Source: an uncultured Spirochaetales bacterium
Lineage (GTDB): Bacteria; UBP6; UBA1177
Assembly (NCBI GenBank): GCA_902780365.1
Contig: CACZFE010000008.1
Span: forward strand, 1 to 31,359
DNA: 31,359 nt
Direction: 5' to 3'
In this document: positions 9,223-15,990 of the stretch, in pieces
Numbering within the stretch: the stretch's first letter is position 1
How the letters are laid out: each line of letters begins with the position of its first letter
Notes under the pieces: generated by a model
What the model saw: only the letters and a program-made list of their open reading frames with translations
Database searches by the model: none
Told to the model about the DNA's origin: nothing
Made by a program: the position numbers and the translations under genes

Positions 9223-9831
9223 TCAGAGGTCTGATTCGAGAGTTTCGTAAATTTTTGAAATAAAGATTTCTGTTTCTGAATCTATGATTTCGCTCATTGC
9301 ACGGACAACGTCAACCGGTTTTTTACCTTCAGCCTCTTTTCTGGTGTCAAAAGAGTGAACAACGACAACCTCTTCTGTTTTATAGTCCTTCAGTTCAAAA
9401 TTTATCGCAACTCTTGCATAACTTTTCTCGTTTTCAATAATTTCGTCAAGAGCAAGGATCCTGCCGCTCAGAACGTATTTCGGTTTTTTGTCCATCGTGA
9501 GGATGATGTCGGTAAAAACCTGCTGCTTCGAGAAGTGTTTCGCGACGAGGTCGGTTATCATGTCATCGGGTCTCGAAGCCCAGAAATGGGTGTTGTAATA
9601 AAACAGTTCCTCAAAAGAAGTTCTATAAACCAGATTATATTTCTTATATACTTTGTCGGAATTGAAAGTTTTTATTCTGAGAGTCGCCTTTAACGGCTGC
9701 CTAGAACTCTCTTTCGGCTGATAGTACACCTGATAGTAATGCTTGAGCGGCGCTTTTGAAGAAAAGAGCGAACATGACGAAATCGTTAAAAGAGCAACAA
9801 TGCAAACGATCAAAATGCCGGTTTTTTTCAT
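9223..9831 (-). CDS. ABC-type transport auxiliary lipoprotein (PqiC/MlaD-partner type)
   Basis: A 202-residue lipoprotein: MKKTG, hydrophobic core, lipobox ISS-C at about residue 20. The mature part matches the general plan of the ABC_trans_aux family (PqiC, DUF330): an early Y-Y core strand (HYYQVYYQP), RTSFEELFYYNTHFWASRPDDMITDLV, a central YVLSGRILALDEI and late VVVVHSFD. Such lipoproteins sit at the outer membrane and work with MCE proteins in lipid traffic. The start codon overlaps the mlaD-like stop (ATGA), showing translational coupling and supporting a shared function. Confidence 0.75.
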   Translation of the reverse strand: MKKTGILIVCIVALLTISSCSLFSSKAPLKHYYQVYYQPKESSRQPLKATLRIKTFNSDKVYKKYNLVYRTSFEELFYYNTHFWASRPDDMITDLVAKHFSKQQVFTDIILTMDKKPKYVLSGRILALDEIIENEKSYARVAINFELKDYKTEEVVVVHSFDTRKEAEGKKPVDVVRAMSEIIDSETEIFISKIYETLESDL

Positions 9832-10817
9832 TTTTTATCCTCTGGTGCATCCGAATTGCCGCCGCCGAAAAGAGCCGACGGATTTTCCATGATTATTCTT
9901 GTAAATTCGCTGAAATTGCTCATCGCGTCCGAAAGGTCGTCAAGCGATTTGTCGATTTTTTCGGTACTTCTTTCAAAAGTAAGCTGCAACGTGTCAACAG
10001 TTCTCTGCGTAGATTCGACGAGACTGAACATTTTGTCGACCTTTTCCTGAACATTCGCCTCTTTGTAATCCTGCTGGAACTCAGAAACGACCTCCTCCAT
10101 CTTCGAAAGCGTCTTAGAAAGCGAACCTTCTTTCGATGTAAGCTCGCGGACATTCGTGGTAATGGCCTTGACATTATCCATATTCCCGTTGAGTTCGTTC
10201 ATGAAAATGTGAGCCTCTTTTATAACGCCGCTGATCTCTTTTTTGTTTTTGGCAAGAAGTTCGTCAAGAGAAGTTGAAATGCCGCCTACATTTTTGACGA
10301 TCTTTTCGACATCATCTTTCTGGACACCTTTCAGAGCCTCATTGAACTGGTTGAGAATCGATTCAAGCTTTTGAGCGATGACCGAAGCCTTGCCGGTGAT
10401 CTCGTCCCAGCCGCTTTTTTCGGAAGGTATCTCGCCGCCGACCGGGATGCTGGCTCCCTGACCGCCGCCTTTGAGTTCGAGGAATTTAAGTCCGGTGATA
10501 CCGATTGTGCCGAGCTGCGTCTTTGTTCCTTCTTTGATCGGAACTCCCGGCTTGAGACAGAAAGCGACTTCGACAACAGCCGTATTTTCCTTGTCAACCG
10601 ATATTTTGGAAACCGTTCCGATGTTCATGCCCTGGAACTTGACTGTGGAACCTTCCGAAAGACCTGCGACAGAAATATCTTCAAAACGCGTAAAATAGCA
10701 GTCCTCACGTTTGAGAAGACGGTTTCCGATAAGAAGCGCCGTAAGAATGAGAATTACGGCAATACCGAAAATAAAAAATATCGCCACGCGCCTTTTTTGA
10801 GCTGAAGTAACCTGCAT
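9828..10817 (-). CDS. MCE/MlaD family protein (lipid transport substrate-binding component)
   Basis: 329 residues. An N-terminal membrane anchor (about 10-30, VAIFFIFGIAVILILTALLI) is followed by one MCE domain (about 38-115) with the family pattern FEDISVAGLSEGSTVKFQG, then MNIGTVSKI and GTIGITGLKFLEL. The remainder is a long helical, coiled-coil-prone region (about 140-310) typical of MlaD/Mce proteins that form periplasmic tunnels. MCE proteins carry phospholipids or other lipids between inner and outer membranes. It is the first gene of its operon, with a good promoter 5' to it and a GAGGG ribosome site. The ABC ATPase and permease that usually precede it are not adjacent; the divergent neighbour is ttcA. 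Confidence 0.85.
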   Translation of the reverse strand: MQVTSAQKRRVAIFFIFGIAVILILTALLIGNRLLKREDCYFTRFEDISVAGLSEGSTVKFQGMNIGTVSKISVDKENTAVVEVAFCLKPGVPIKEGTKTQLGTIGITGLKFLELKGGGQGASIPVGGEIPSEKSGWDEITGKASVIAQKLESILNQFNEALKGVQKDDVEKIVKNVGGISTSLDELLAKNKKEISGVIKEAHIFMNELNGNMDNVKAITTNVRELTSKEGSLSKTLSKMEEVVSEFQQDYKEANVQEKVDKMFSLVESTQRTVDTLQLTFERSTEKIDKSLDDLSDAMSNFSEFTRIIMENPSALFGGGNSDAPEDKK

Positions 10818-10842
10818 AGCACCCTCAAAAATTCCACGCGCG

Positions 10843-10870
10843 ATTTTAAGTGTAAAAACCTGATTGTCAA
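10843..10870 (-). promoter_or_regulatory. Sigma70 promoter for the mlaD-like operon
   Basis: On the minus strand a perfect TTGACA (10870-10865) and TAAAAT (10848-10843) are spaced by 16 nt, about 25 nt before the mlaD-like start codon. It is the only strong promoter-like site upstream of this operon. Confidence 0.7.
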
Positions 10871-10898
10871 CGGTTTAGCGGTTTTTTGTTGTTTTCGA

Positions 10899-10961
10899 CG
10901 CCGCCGATCGTAGGGAGTTTAGGGAGTTTAGGGTGTCTAAGGAGTTTAAGGAGCGGCGGCG
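10899..10961. repeat. Five 9-nt tandem repeats framed by an 8-bp inverted repeat
   Basis: Units agggagttt, agggagttt, agggtgtct, aaggagttt and aaggagcgg follow one another without gaps at 10912-10956. A perfect 8-nt inverted repeat (cgccgccg at 10899-10906, cggcggcg at 10954-10961) encloses them, so the tandem array would form the loop of a GC-rich stem. It lies between the divergent mlaD-like and ttcA genes. Function is unknown; it could be a dispersed genomic repeat or a binding array. Confidence 0.8.
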
Positions 10962-10967
10962 AAAGAT

Positions 10968-10996
10968 GTTTCGTTTTTTGCTTTTTTCAGTATAAT
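10968..10996 (+). promoter_or_regulatory. Candidate promoter for ttcA
   Basis: A perfect -10 hexamer TATAAT lies at 10991-10996, about 22 nt before the ttcA start. The -35 region (gtttcg near 10968-10973) is poor, so this would be a weak or regulated promoter. Confidence 0.45.
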
Positions 10997-11018
10997 CGGC
11001 CGTTTTTTTGGAGGTTTT

Positions 11019-11768
11019 ATGGGCGAAAGCAAGTGTTTTCTGAGTATGCACAAACTGCTGGAAACGGCGATTTCCGATTATCAGATGATCAATCCCGGCG
11101 ATCACATTCTTGTCGGCCTTTCGGGTGGCAAGGACAGCTCGATGCTGCTCAGACTTTTAGCGAGAAAAAAGATCCAGAATACAAACGACTTCAGAATTTC
11201 GGCCGTTTTCGTAAAAATGGGTTTTCCGAAAGACGACGAAATTTCCGAATATCTCCGCAGTTTCAGCGAAAATCTCGGCGTAAAATTTTTTGAAATCGAA
11301 AAATCGCTTGAAAAAATCATGGCTGCCGAAAAAAAGCAGGCATGCTATCTCTGCTCCAGAACAAGAAGACTCGCTCTTTTCGATCTTGCCGACGAAATCG
11401 GGGCCAATGTCATTGCCTTCGGTCACCACCGCGACGACTTCGTCCAGACTTTCATGATGAACCTTTTTTTCAACGGCTCGCTCGAAGCAATGAAACCCGT
11501 AAACCCCTTTTTCGGCGGGAAATACAAAATAATCAGGCCGATGCTCTACATCAAAGAAAGTTCCGTCAAAGCAGAAGCAGAGAACTGCGGCATAAAAGTT
11601 TTCGATTCTGGCTGCCCTTTCGGAAAAGTTTCGGAACGCGCCTATATCCGCTCGCTCATAGAAGAGGTCTGCAAACACGACAGCACCGCAAAAAACAATA
11701 TTTTCAAGGCTTTATACAACCAGAAAGCCGATTTTCTCTTGAAAAAACCGTCAAAAGATATTTTGTAA
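11019..11768 (+). CDS. ttcA: tRNA 2-thiocytidine biosynthesis protein TtcA family
   Basis: A 249-residue PP-loop ATPase. The SGGKDS loop is at residues 35-40, the C-x2-C pair in QACYLCSRTRR at 109-112, the conserved GHHRDD motif follows, and a third cysteine lies in SGCPFG near 200. These are the features of TtcA, which uses an iron-sulfur cluster to thiolate cytidine 32 of some tRNAs. Length is close to the short bacterial form. GGAGG lies 4 nt before the ATG, preceded by a run of seven T. It stands alone between two intergenic regions and is the last core-type gene before the accessory block. Related PP-loop enzymes (TtuA-like) are the main alternative. Confidence 0.8.
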   Translation: MGESKCFLSMHKLLETAISDYQMINPGDHILVGLSGGKDSSMLLRLLARKKIQNTNDFRISAVFVKMGFPKDDEISEYLRSFSENLGVKFFEIEKSLEKIMAAEKKQACYLCSRTRRLALFDLADEIGANVIAFGHHRDDFVQTFMMNLFFNGSLEAMKPVNPFFGGKYKIIRPMLYIKESSVKAEAENCGIKVFDSGCPFGKVSERAYIRSLIEEVCKHDSTAKNNIFKALYNQKADFLLKKPSKDIL

Positions 11769-11921
11769 AAAAATTACAACATCGTCAAACCAAAGGGAAA
11801 ACTGGAGGAAAAATCACCCCAAAGAGGGCTTTTTAGGCATAATTACAAGATTTAATAAAAAAATTTCACCTGTAATATCACATATTTATCTAAAAAATTT
11901 ATTAAAACCGGCTAGCGAGAC

Positions 11922-11950
11922 TTGACTTTCTACAAAATTTACAATATAAT
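11922..11950 (+). promoter_or_regulatory. Strong sigma70 promoter of the accessory block
   Basis: TTGACT (11922-11927) and a perfect TATAAT (11945-11950) are spaced by exactly 17 nt within an AT-rich 285-nt gap. It is the best promoter in the window. Transcripts would have a leader of nearly 100 nt before the start at 12054. Confidence 0.85.
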
Positions 11951-11977
11951 ACTTGCTGCCTTGTTTGGATAGAAAAA

Positions 11978-11990
11978 TGTTCTTTGAAAA
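11978..11990 (+). promoter_or_regulatory. boxA-like antitermination element in the leader
   Basis: TGTTCTTTGAAAA in the transcribed leader matches the boxA sequence found in rRNA leaders and spacers of many bacteria, where NusB/S10 bind and make RNA polymerase resistant to Rho. No rRNA follows; the next gene is the tandem AAA+ ATPase. The match is seen, the role is inferred. Confidence 0.5.
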
Positions 11991-12003
11991 TTGAGCTATG
12001 GGT

Positions 12004-12027
12004 AGTTGTAAAACAACTCTGTTTTTT
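12004..12027 (+). terminator. Leader hairpin followed by a U-tract (possible attenuator)
   Basis: AGTTGT and ACAACT form a perfect 6-bp stem with a 3-nt loop (12004-12018), and six T follow at 12022-12027, shortly before the ribosome site of the first gene. It is a weak AU-rich stem, so attenuation or mRNA stabilisation is only a suggestion. Confidence 0.4.
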
Positions 12028-12053
12028 AACAAAAGTAATAAAGGAGATTAACA

Positions 12054-13118
12054 ATGGATTTAAAAGACGAACTTAGAAGGAGGTTGGCAATGAGAAGAAG
12101 ACTTCGTAATTCAGTAGCCCGTAAAATGAAAAATGTTTCGCGCGAAGACTGCATCTGCGCGGCTTACTATCTCTACTGCGTATCCGAACTTTATGAGGGT
12201 AAAAAATGCCCAACGGAAGATTCGGTGGAACTTTTCTGCAAACTGGTGACATTCTTCGGAAAAACAGCAGAAGTTGCTGAATTTCTTGAGAAACATGTCA
12301 GATCAGCGGAGAAAACAAATCTCCTTGAACCGCTCACGGCTGACACGGAGCGCTATTTCGAGGATTCGAAGATCCGCTACAGATACCGCGAGGATCGTGA
12401 CATAGAAAGAAATTTAGCGGTCCCCGGTGTTTCGCTTACTGAAAATCTCGTGAATCTTTACCGCTGTTTTTACGCCTCAAATGTTGAATACCGCTTTTTT
12501 GCAAGACTCATAGCCAATTTCCTTCTCAGAAGAAGCTGCACGGAAAACTTTTCACTTCTTGAAAAGATCCCGGGCCATGTTGAAAAAGTTCTTTTTGACA
12601 AATCGCTCACCGGATTTATTGCGGATTCTGTCGATGTCACCGATTTAGAGCTCAGATATCTTGCGTTGGGATACCGCTGCGCTGTCGTCCCGGCTATGAA
12701 CGGCATTCTTGAGGATCTTTTCCACCACAGCGCTTCAAAAGAGGAATTTGTGATGAAAGCGCTCGGGATAAGTTCGAGTGAATACAGATCCATCATTGAC
12801 AGAAACGGGACGCTGCACTCGTTCGGTTTCATAAACGACTACGGTGAAGTTGAAGAAGAGACGGTCCGCAGCATCGAAACCGGAAGCCTTGAGCCCTTCT
12901 TTGCTGACTTTGTAAAAAACGAAGAGTTTTCAGACACTTACAAGCTGGATTCCTTTAACGTCAGTGATGATACGACCACTATAATGCAGGGTGCTCTGGC
13001 TGGAAAAAGAAGTTTCATGTTCCTTTTGTACGGAAAGCCTGGAAGCGGCAAGACAGAGTATGCAAAAGCGCTGGCAAAAGCATCAAAACTTAAAATTTTT
13101 GTTTTCAAAAATGAGTAA
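12054..13118 (+). CDS. Tandem AAA+ ATPase, N-terminal part up to an in-frame TAA
   Basis: 354 residues in the same reading frame as the next feature. The first 300 residues form an unrecognised, mostly helical, charged region starting with a strongly basic segment (RRRLAMRRRLRNSVARK). The first AAA+ domain begins at about 305, with Walker A GKPGSGKT at 327-334, then breaks at TAA (13116-13118) after FVFKNE. The matching Walker B lies beyond the stop. The same frame continues open through two codons to the ATG at 13125 and on to 14390, giving a 778-residue product if the stop were a sense codon. AAGGAG precedes the start by 7 nt. This truncated product could bind nucleotide poorly or not at all. 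Confidence 0.8.
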   Translation: MDLKDELRRRLAMRRRLRNSVARKMKNVSREDCICAAYYLYCVSELYEGKKCPTEDSVELFCKLVTFFGKTAEVAEFLEKHVRSAEKTNLLEPLTADTERYFEDSKIRYRYREDRDIERNLAVPGVSLTENLVNLYRCFYASNVEYRFFARLIANFLLRRSCTENFSLLEKIPGHVEKVLFDKSLTGFIADSVDVTDLELRYLALGYRCAVVPAMNGILEDLFHHSASKEEFVMKALGISSSEYRSIIDRNGTLHSFGFINDYGEVEEETVRSIETGSLEPFFADFVKNEEFSDTYKLDSFNVSDDTTTIMQGALAGKRSFMFLLYGKPGSGKTEYAKALAKASKLKIFVFKNE

Positions 13119-13124
13119 GAGCCT

Positions 13125-14390
13125 ATGCACAACTCGGTCCTTTACCGCATGAACCTCTTTCTCAGCATAAACCATCCGGGCTCGGTGATCGTTGTCGATG
13201 AAGCGGATACTCTGCTGAAGACTATTGATTTCGGATATTTCGGTCCTGCACCGTCGAGAAACAAAGGAATCATCAACAAGATGCTGGAGAACAACAAAAA
13301 CAAAGTCATCTGGATCGTAAACCACACAAAACAGATAGACACTTCAACCAGACGCAGGTTTAATTTTTCCTGTAAATTCACGATGATGTCGAAAGAACAG
13401 CTCAGAAATATCGCCCTGTCGAAACTTGCTGTTCTCAATATCGACGAAAATCTCAGGACAAGGGTCCTCAAATCGATAGAAAAATACAACGTCACAGGTT
13501 CTTCGGTCGATAACGTGGTGAAAACGATAGAGAATCTTGAGAGTGTGGCTTCTGCGAAACTTGAAAGCTGTATCGATAAAATTTTCGATGCAAATTCGGC
13601 TCTTCTGTGCGAAGGAACCAAAAAGTCGAAAATGCGCGAAAAAACAAAATCGGGTTACGATCTGCACGCTCTCAACACATCCATAAGTCCCGATTCCATA
13701 GTCGAGATGATACAGAATGCTGAAGAATTCTCGAGATCTAACGGCTCGTCAGAAAACGGTATAAGGCTGCTTTTCTATGGGCTCAGCGGAACCGGCAAAA
13801 CCGAGTTCGCCCGCTATATCGCAGAAAAACTCGACAAGAAGATCATCATCAAACGCGCCTCGGATCTTCTGGATAAATATGTGGGTGAAACGGAGAAGAA
13901 AATCGCCGAGGCTTTCGAGGAAGCAGAGGAATCGAACAGCATCCTTCTGCTTGACGAAGCCGACTCGTTCTTCAGAAACAGAGAAAGCGCTTCTCAAAGC
14001 TGGGAAGTCACCAAGGTCAACGAATTTCTGACCCAGATGGAGGAGTTTGACGGGATCTTCATCTGCACGACAAACCTGAGAAAGATCATGGATCCTGCTA
14101 TGAACCGCCGTTTTCACGCGATCGTCGAGTTCAAGCCGCTTGAGCGCGAAGGAATTGCCGCCCTTCTTAAAAGTTACTTCGGAAAATACGGATTCAGCGA
14201 TTCGGATATCGCGAGAATAGCTGATTTCAATTCGGCGGCTCCCGGAGATTTCGGAGTTCTCGCCCAGAAACTGCGCTTTATGAAGCAGTCGGAGATCAAT
14301 TCCGCGTTCATAGTAGAAGAGCTCTGCCGTATCCAGAGCGAAAAGGACAACGGCAACAGGAAAACAGGAAAAATAGGATACTGTGCGTAA
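13125..14390 (+). CDS. Tandem AAA+ ATPase, C-terminal part (second half of AAA-1 and all of AAA-2)
   Basis: 421 residues. It opens with the rest of the first AAA+ domain: Walker B VIVVDEAD (D25, E26), a sensor-like WIVNHTKQI and an arginine-rich TSTRRRF. The second AAA+ domain is complete, with Walker A GLSGTGKT at about 221-228, Walker B ILLLDEAD near 273-280, sensor 1 in FICTTNL and arginine finger region MNRRF near 326. The second domain resembles SpoVK/Vps4-type remodelling ATPases, while the first is more divergent. The ATG at 13125 has no good ribosome site, so independent translation would be inefficient. The substrate is unknown; the operon context (nuclease-like protein, RavA/ViaA) suggests a remodelling role in an accessory system. 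Confidence 0.8.
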   Translation: MHNSVLYRMNLFLSINHPGSVIVVDEADTLLKTIDFGYFGPAPSRNKGIINKMLENNKNKVIWIVNHTKQIDTSTRRRFNFSCKFTMMSKEQLRNIALSKLAVLNIDENLRTRVLKSIEKYNVTGSSVDNVVKTIENLESVASAKLESCIDKIFDANSALLCEGTKKSKMREKTKSGYDLHALNTSISPDSIVEMIQNAEEFSRSNGSSENGIRLLFYGLSGTGKTEFARYIAEKLDKKIIIKRASDLLDKYVGETEKKIAEAFEEAEESNSILLLDEADSFFRNRESASQSWEVTKVNEFLTQMEEFDGIFICTTNLRKIMDPAMNRRFHAIVEFKPLEREGIAALLKSYFGKYGFSDSDIARIADFNSAAPGDFGVLAQKLRFMKQSEINSAFIVEELCRIQSEKDNGNRKTGKIGYCA

Positions 14391-14401
14391 ATATTCGGAC
14401 G

Positions 14402-14418
14402 CCGGCCTCCGAGGTCGG
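14402..14418 (+). repeat. GC-rich hairpin between the AAA+ and LRR-like genes
   Basis: A 7-bp stem (including one G-U pair) with a 3-nt CCG loop lies 12 nt after the ATPase stop. No T-tract follows directly, so it is a poor intrinsic terminator. It may be an RNA processing or stabilising element. Confidence 0.5.
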
Positions 14419-14459
14419 TATCCATTTGATTTTATTATCATTTTTTTATGGAGAAAGAC

Positions 14460-14822
14460 ATGAGAGTAAACGGAAATTTCAACTGTTCCTACAACAAACT
14501 TAAATCTTTGAAGGGAGCCCCGGAATATGTGGGCGGTGATTTTGACTGTTCTTTCAACCAGATCGAGAACATCAACGACCTCACGACAACTTATATCGGC
14601 GGCAATTTTTACTGCTACGGGAACAACGTGACAGATGAGGATGTCAGAATCCTCAAGGAAAAAGGAATAGTTAAGGGAGAAATCTACTACAAGTATACCG
14701 ATGATCCGCATAGACAGCTTTTCAGAGGAAGAAAATCTGTGACAGCCAGCGAAGCAGCAAGCTTTATCATAGATCACAAGGATCTGCTTTCAGATGACGA
14801 CAGAAAAAAATTAGGACTTTAA
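14460..14822 (+). CDS. Small LRR-like repeat protein
   Basis: 120 residues. Two to three repeats of a pattern G-x-F-x-C-S-x-N-x-[LI] appear at the N-terminus: GNFNCSYNKLKSL, GDFDCSFNQIENI and GNFYCYGNNV, separated by GAPEYVGG-type turns. This style of leucine-rich repeat is common in small bacterial and phage proteins of unknown function. The rest is charged and ends in a helix with SEAASFIIDHKDLLSDDDRKKLGL. I chose the ATG at 14460 because GGAG lies 6 nt before it; the earlier in-frame ATG (14448) has no ribosome site. Only a few repeats are present, so it may be a shortened version of a longer LRR protein. It sits 14 nt before the next gene. Confidence 0.65.
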   Translation: MRVNGNFNCSYNKLKSLKGAPEYVGGDFDCSFNQIENINDLTTTYIGGNFYCYGNNVTDEDVRILKEKGIVKGEIYYKYTDDPHRQLFRGRKSVTASEAASFIIDHKDLLSDDDRKKLGL

Positions 14823-14836
14823 TATTGGAGGAAAAA

Positions 14837-15289
14837 ATGAGAAAAATCGCTTTAATCGCCTGCAGTTCAAAAAAATTGAAAGAGAGCAAAAAAAACGAAA
14901 CTGCTGAATTTAAGGCACAGGAAATCTACACAGGCAACACTTTCAAGAAATCTAAAGATTACTGTTTTGACTCAAAAAACGGAACTTTCAGAAACGGATT
15001 CGATGACTTCTGCATCCTGTCGGCTAAATACGGTCTCCTGGAAAAAAACGATCTGATTTCCTATTACAATATGTATTTAGGAAAACAGAAAAAAAACTAC
15101 AAGGCTAAATGGGCCGAAGCAGTGATTGCCAAATTGGCCAAAAAATATGATCTTAACAACGATGTATTCTATATCTTCGGAGGAACATCGTACTACGAAA
15201 ATCTGCTTCCGAATCTCGGTCACTATGTTATTTTTAACTACATAAACAGTAACTGCATAAACTTAAACAGCATTAAGGCTGAAAAATAA
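14837..15289 (+). CDS. DUF6884-like protein
   Basis: 150 residues with a conserved N-terminus RKIALIACSSKKLK, a central IYTGNTFKKSKDY and the block FCILSAKYGLLEKNDLISYYNMYLGK. This CSKKK...ILSAKYGL...PY arrangement is the hallmark of a family I recognise as DUF6884, distantly reminiscent of YaaA-type proteins; the biochemical activity is not known to me. Start chosen at ATG 14837, which has GGAGG (14827-14831) 5 nt upstream, rather than the earlier TTG inside that ribosome site. Its stop is followed 11 nt later by the GIY-YIG gene, whose ribosome site begins almost at this stop, so the two are surely co-translated partners. Confidence 0.7.
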   Translation: MRKIALIACSSKKLKESKKNETAEFKAQEIYTGNTFKKSKDYCFDSKNGTFRNGFDDFCILSAKYGLLEKNDLISYYNMYLGKQKKNYKAKWAEAVIAKLAKKYDLNNDVFYIFGGTSYYENLLPNLGHYVIFNYINSNCINLNSIKAEK

Positions 15290-15300
15290 GAGGAGGAATT

Positions 15301-15846
15301 ATGATGATTCAAGCTAAAAATCTGAGAAACAAAAACATCCTGCAGACACTTCCAAAATGCCCCGGTTATTACAAATGGTGGGCAAAAAAGAACGAACTCG
15401 ATCTTATCCTGAATGCTTTGAATGCCAATACGCCGGAAATAGTCAGTGTACTTGAAAAACAGGGGGATTTGTACTGTGTTTATGTGGGAATTGCCGTTAA
15501 GGAATCTCTGCTCAAAAGGCTGGACTGGCATGTAAACGACAAGCACACGGCATCAAAGGTCAAGAACGGCACGCTTTCGACACTCCGCCAGAGCATTTCA
15601 AGTATTGTCGCTCGTAATCAGTACGACAAAAAAGCGACAGACGAATTTATCGACAAACTTTATGTCGAATGGTTCGAAAGCAAAAACGCAGTCAAGTCGG
15701 AAGCAGCGAAAGAAGAGATCGAAAGCATCGAAAAAAGTCTGATCAACGGCAGATATCTGCGGCCTCTTAATATCAAAGACAATCATCACCCCAAAGCTTG
15801 CGAAACAGTCAAACCGTTGAAAAAATTAAGGAAAGCTAGCAAATAG
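15301..15846 (+). CDS. GIY-YIG nuclease-like protein
   Basis: 181 residues. PGYYKWWA (GYY at 22-24) and YCVYVGIA (YVG at 61-63) form the two halves of the GIY-YIG motif, followed by the expected arginine (R73 in LLKRLDWH), a TLRQSISSIV helix, a likely catalytic glutamate in the EEIESIEKSLI region and a conserved RPLNIKDN end. The long spacer between the halves is unusual but seen in stand-alone family members. These folds cut DNA with one metal ion. Strong ribosome site GAGGAGG, then two successive ATG codons (15301, 15304). It ends the first transcription unit: an excellent terminator follows within 12 nt. Target unknown; pairing with the DUF6884-like gene is notable. Confidence 0.7.
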   Translation: MMIQAKNLRNKNILQTLPKCPGYYKWWAKKNELDLILNALNANTPEIVSVLEKQGDLYCVYVGIAVKESLLKRLDWHVNDKHTASKVKNGTLSTLRQSISSIVARNQYDKKATDEFIDKLYVEWFESKNAVKSEAAKEEIESIEKSLINGRYLRPLNIKDNHHPKACETVKPLKKLRKASK

Positions 15847-15857
15847 CTTTTGGCGAT

Positions 15858-15902
15858 CCCGGCTTCTTTCCCTACAAATCCGAGAGAGAAGCCGGGGTTT
15901 TT
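15858..15902 (+). terminator. Strong intrinsic terminator after the GIY-YIG gene
   Basis: CCCGGCTTCT (15858-15867) and AGAAGCCGGG (15887-15896) form a perfect 10-bp stem that can be extended by a G-U pair and two more pairs, followed by GTTTTT. It closes the unit that begins at the 11922-11950 promoter. Confidence 0.85.
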
Positions 15903-15990
15903 GTTCCAGTCAAAAAAATATAGCAATAAAAATTAAATTATGTACAATGCGGCGTTCTTTGTTGTTATTGATTTTACAGGAGATTTCGGC

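Noticed and set aside
9756..10277. 173-codon plus-strand open frame
   Set aside because: Antisense to the mlaD-like and pqiC-like genes; low-complexity basic and aromatic composition typical of shadows.
11817..11834. Terminator after ttcA (CCC...GGG with five T)
   Set aside because: Only three GC pairs can form, too weak to call.
11840..11910. Inverted repeats (ATTACA/TGTAAT, TTTAATAAA/TTTATTAAA) upstream of the accessory promoter
   Set aside because: Perfect but made almost only of A and T in a very AT-rich stretch; chance pairing is likely, though an UP-element-like role is possible.
11978..11990. boxA-like motif as evidence of an rRNA operon
   Set aside because: No 16S, 23S or 5S sequence follows; the next 8 kb are protein-coding.
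13116..13118. Stop-codon reassignment of TAA
   Set aside because: TAA ends many genes in the window at the expected place, so the genetic code is standard; the AAA+ stop must have a local cause.
13749..14777. 342-codon open frame on the minus strand
   Set aside because: It lies wholly antisense to the second AAA+ domain and the LRR-like gene, shows no family motif and has no ribosome site; it is a codon-bias shadow.
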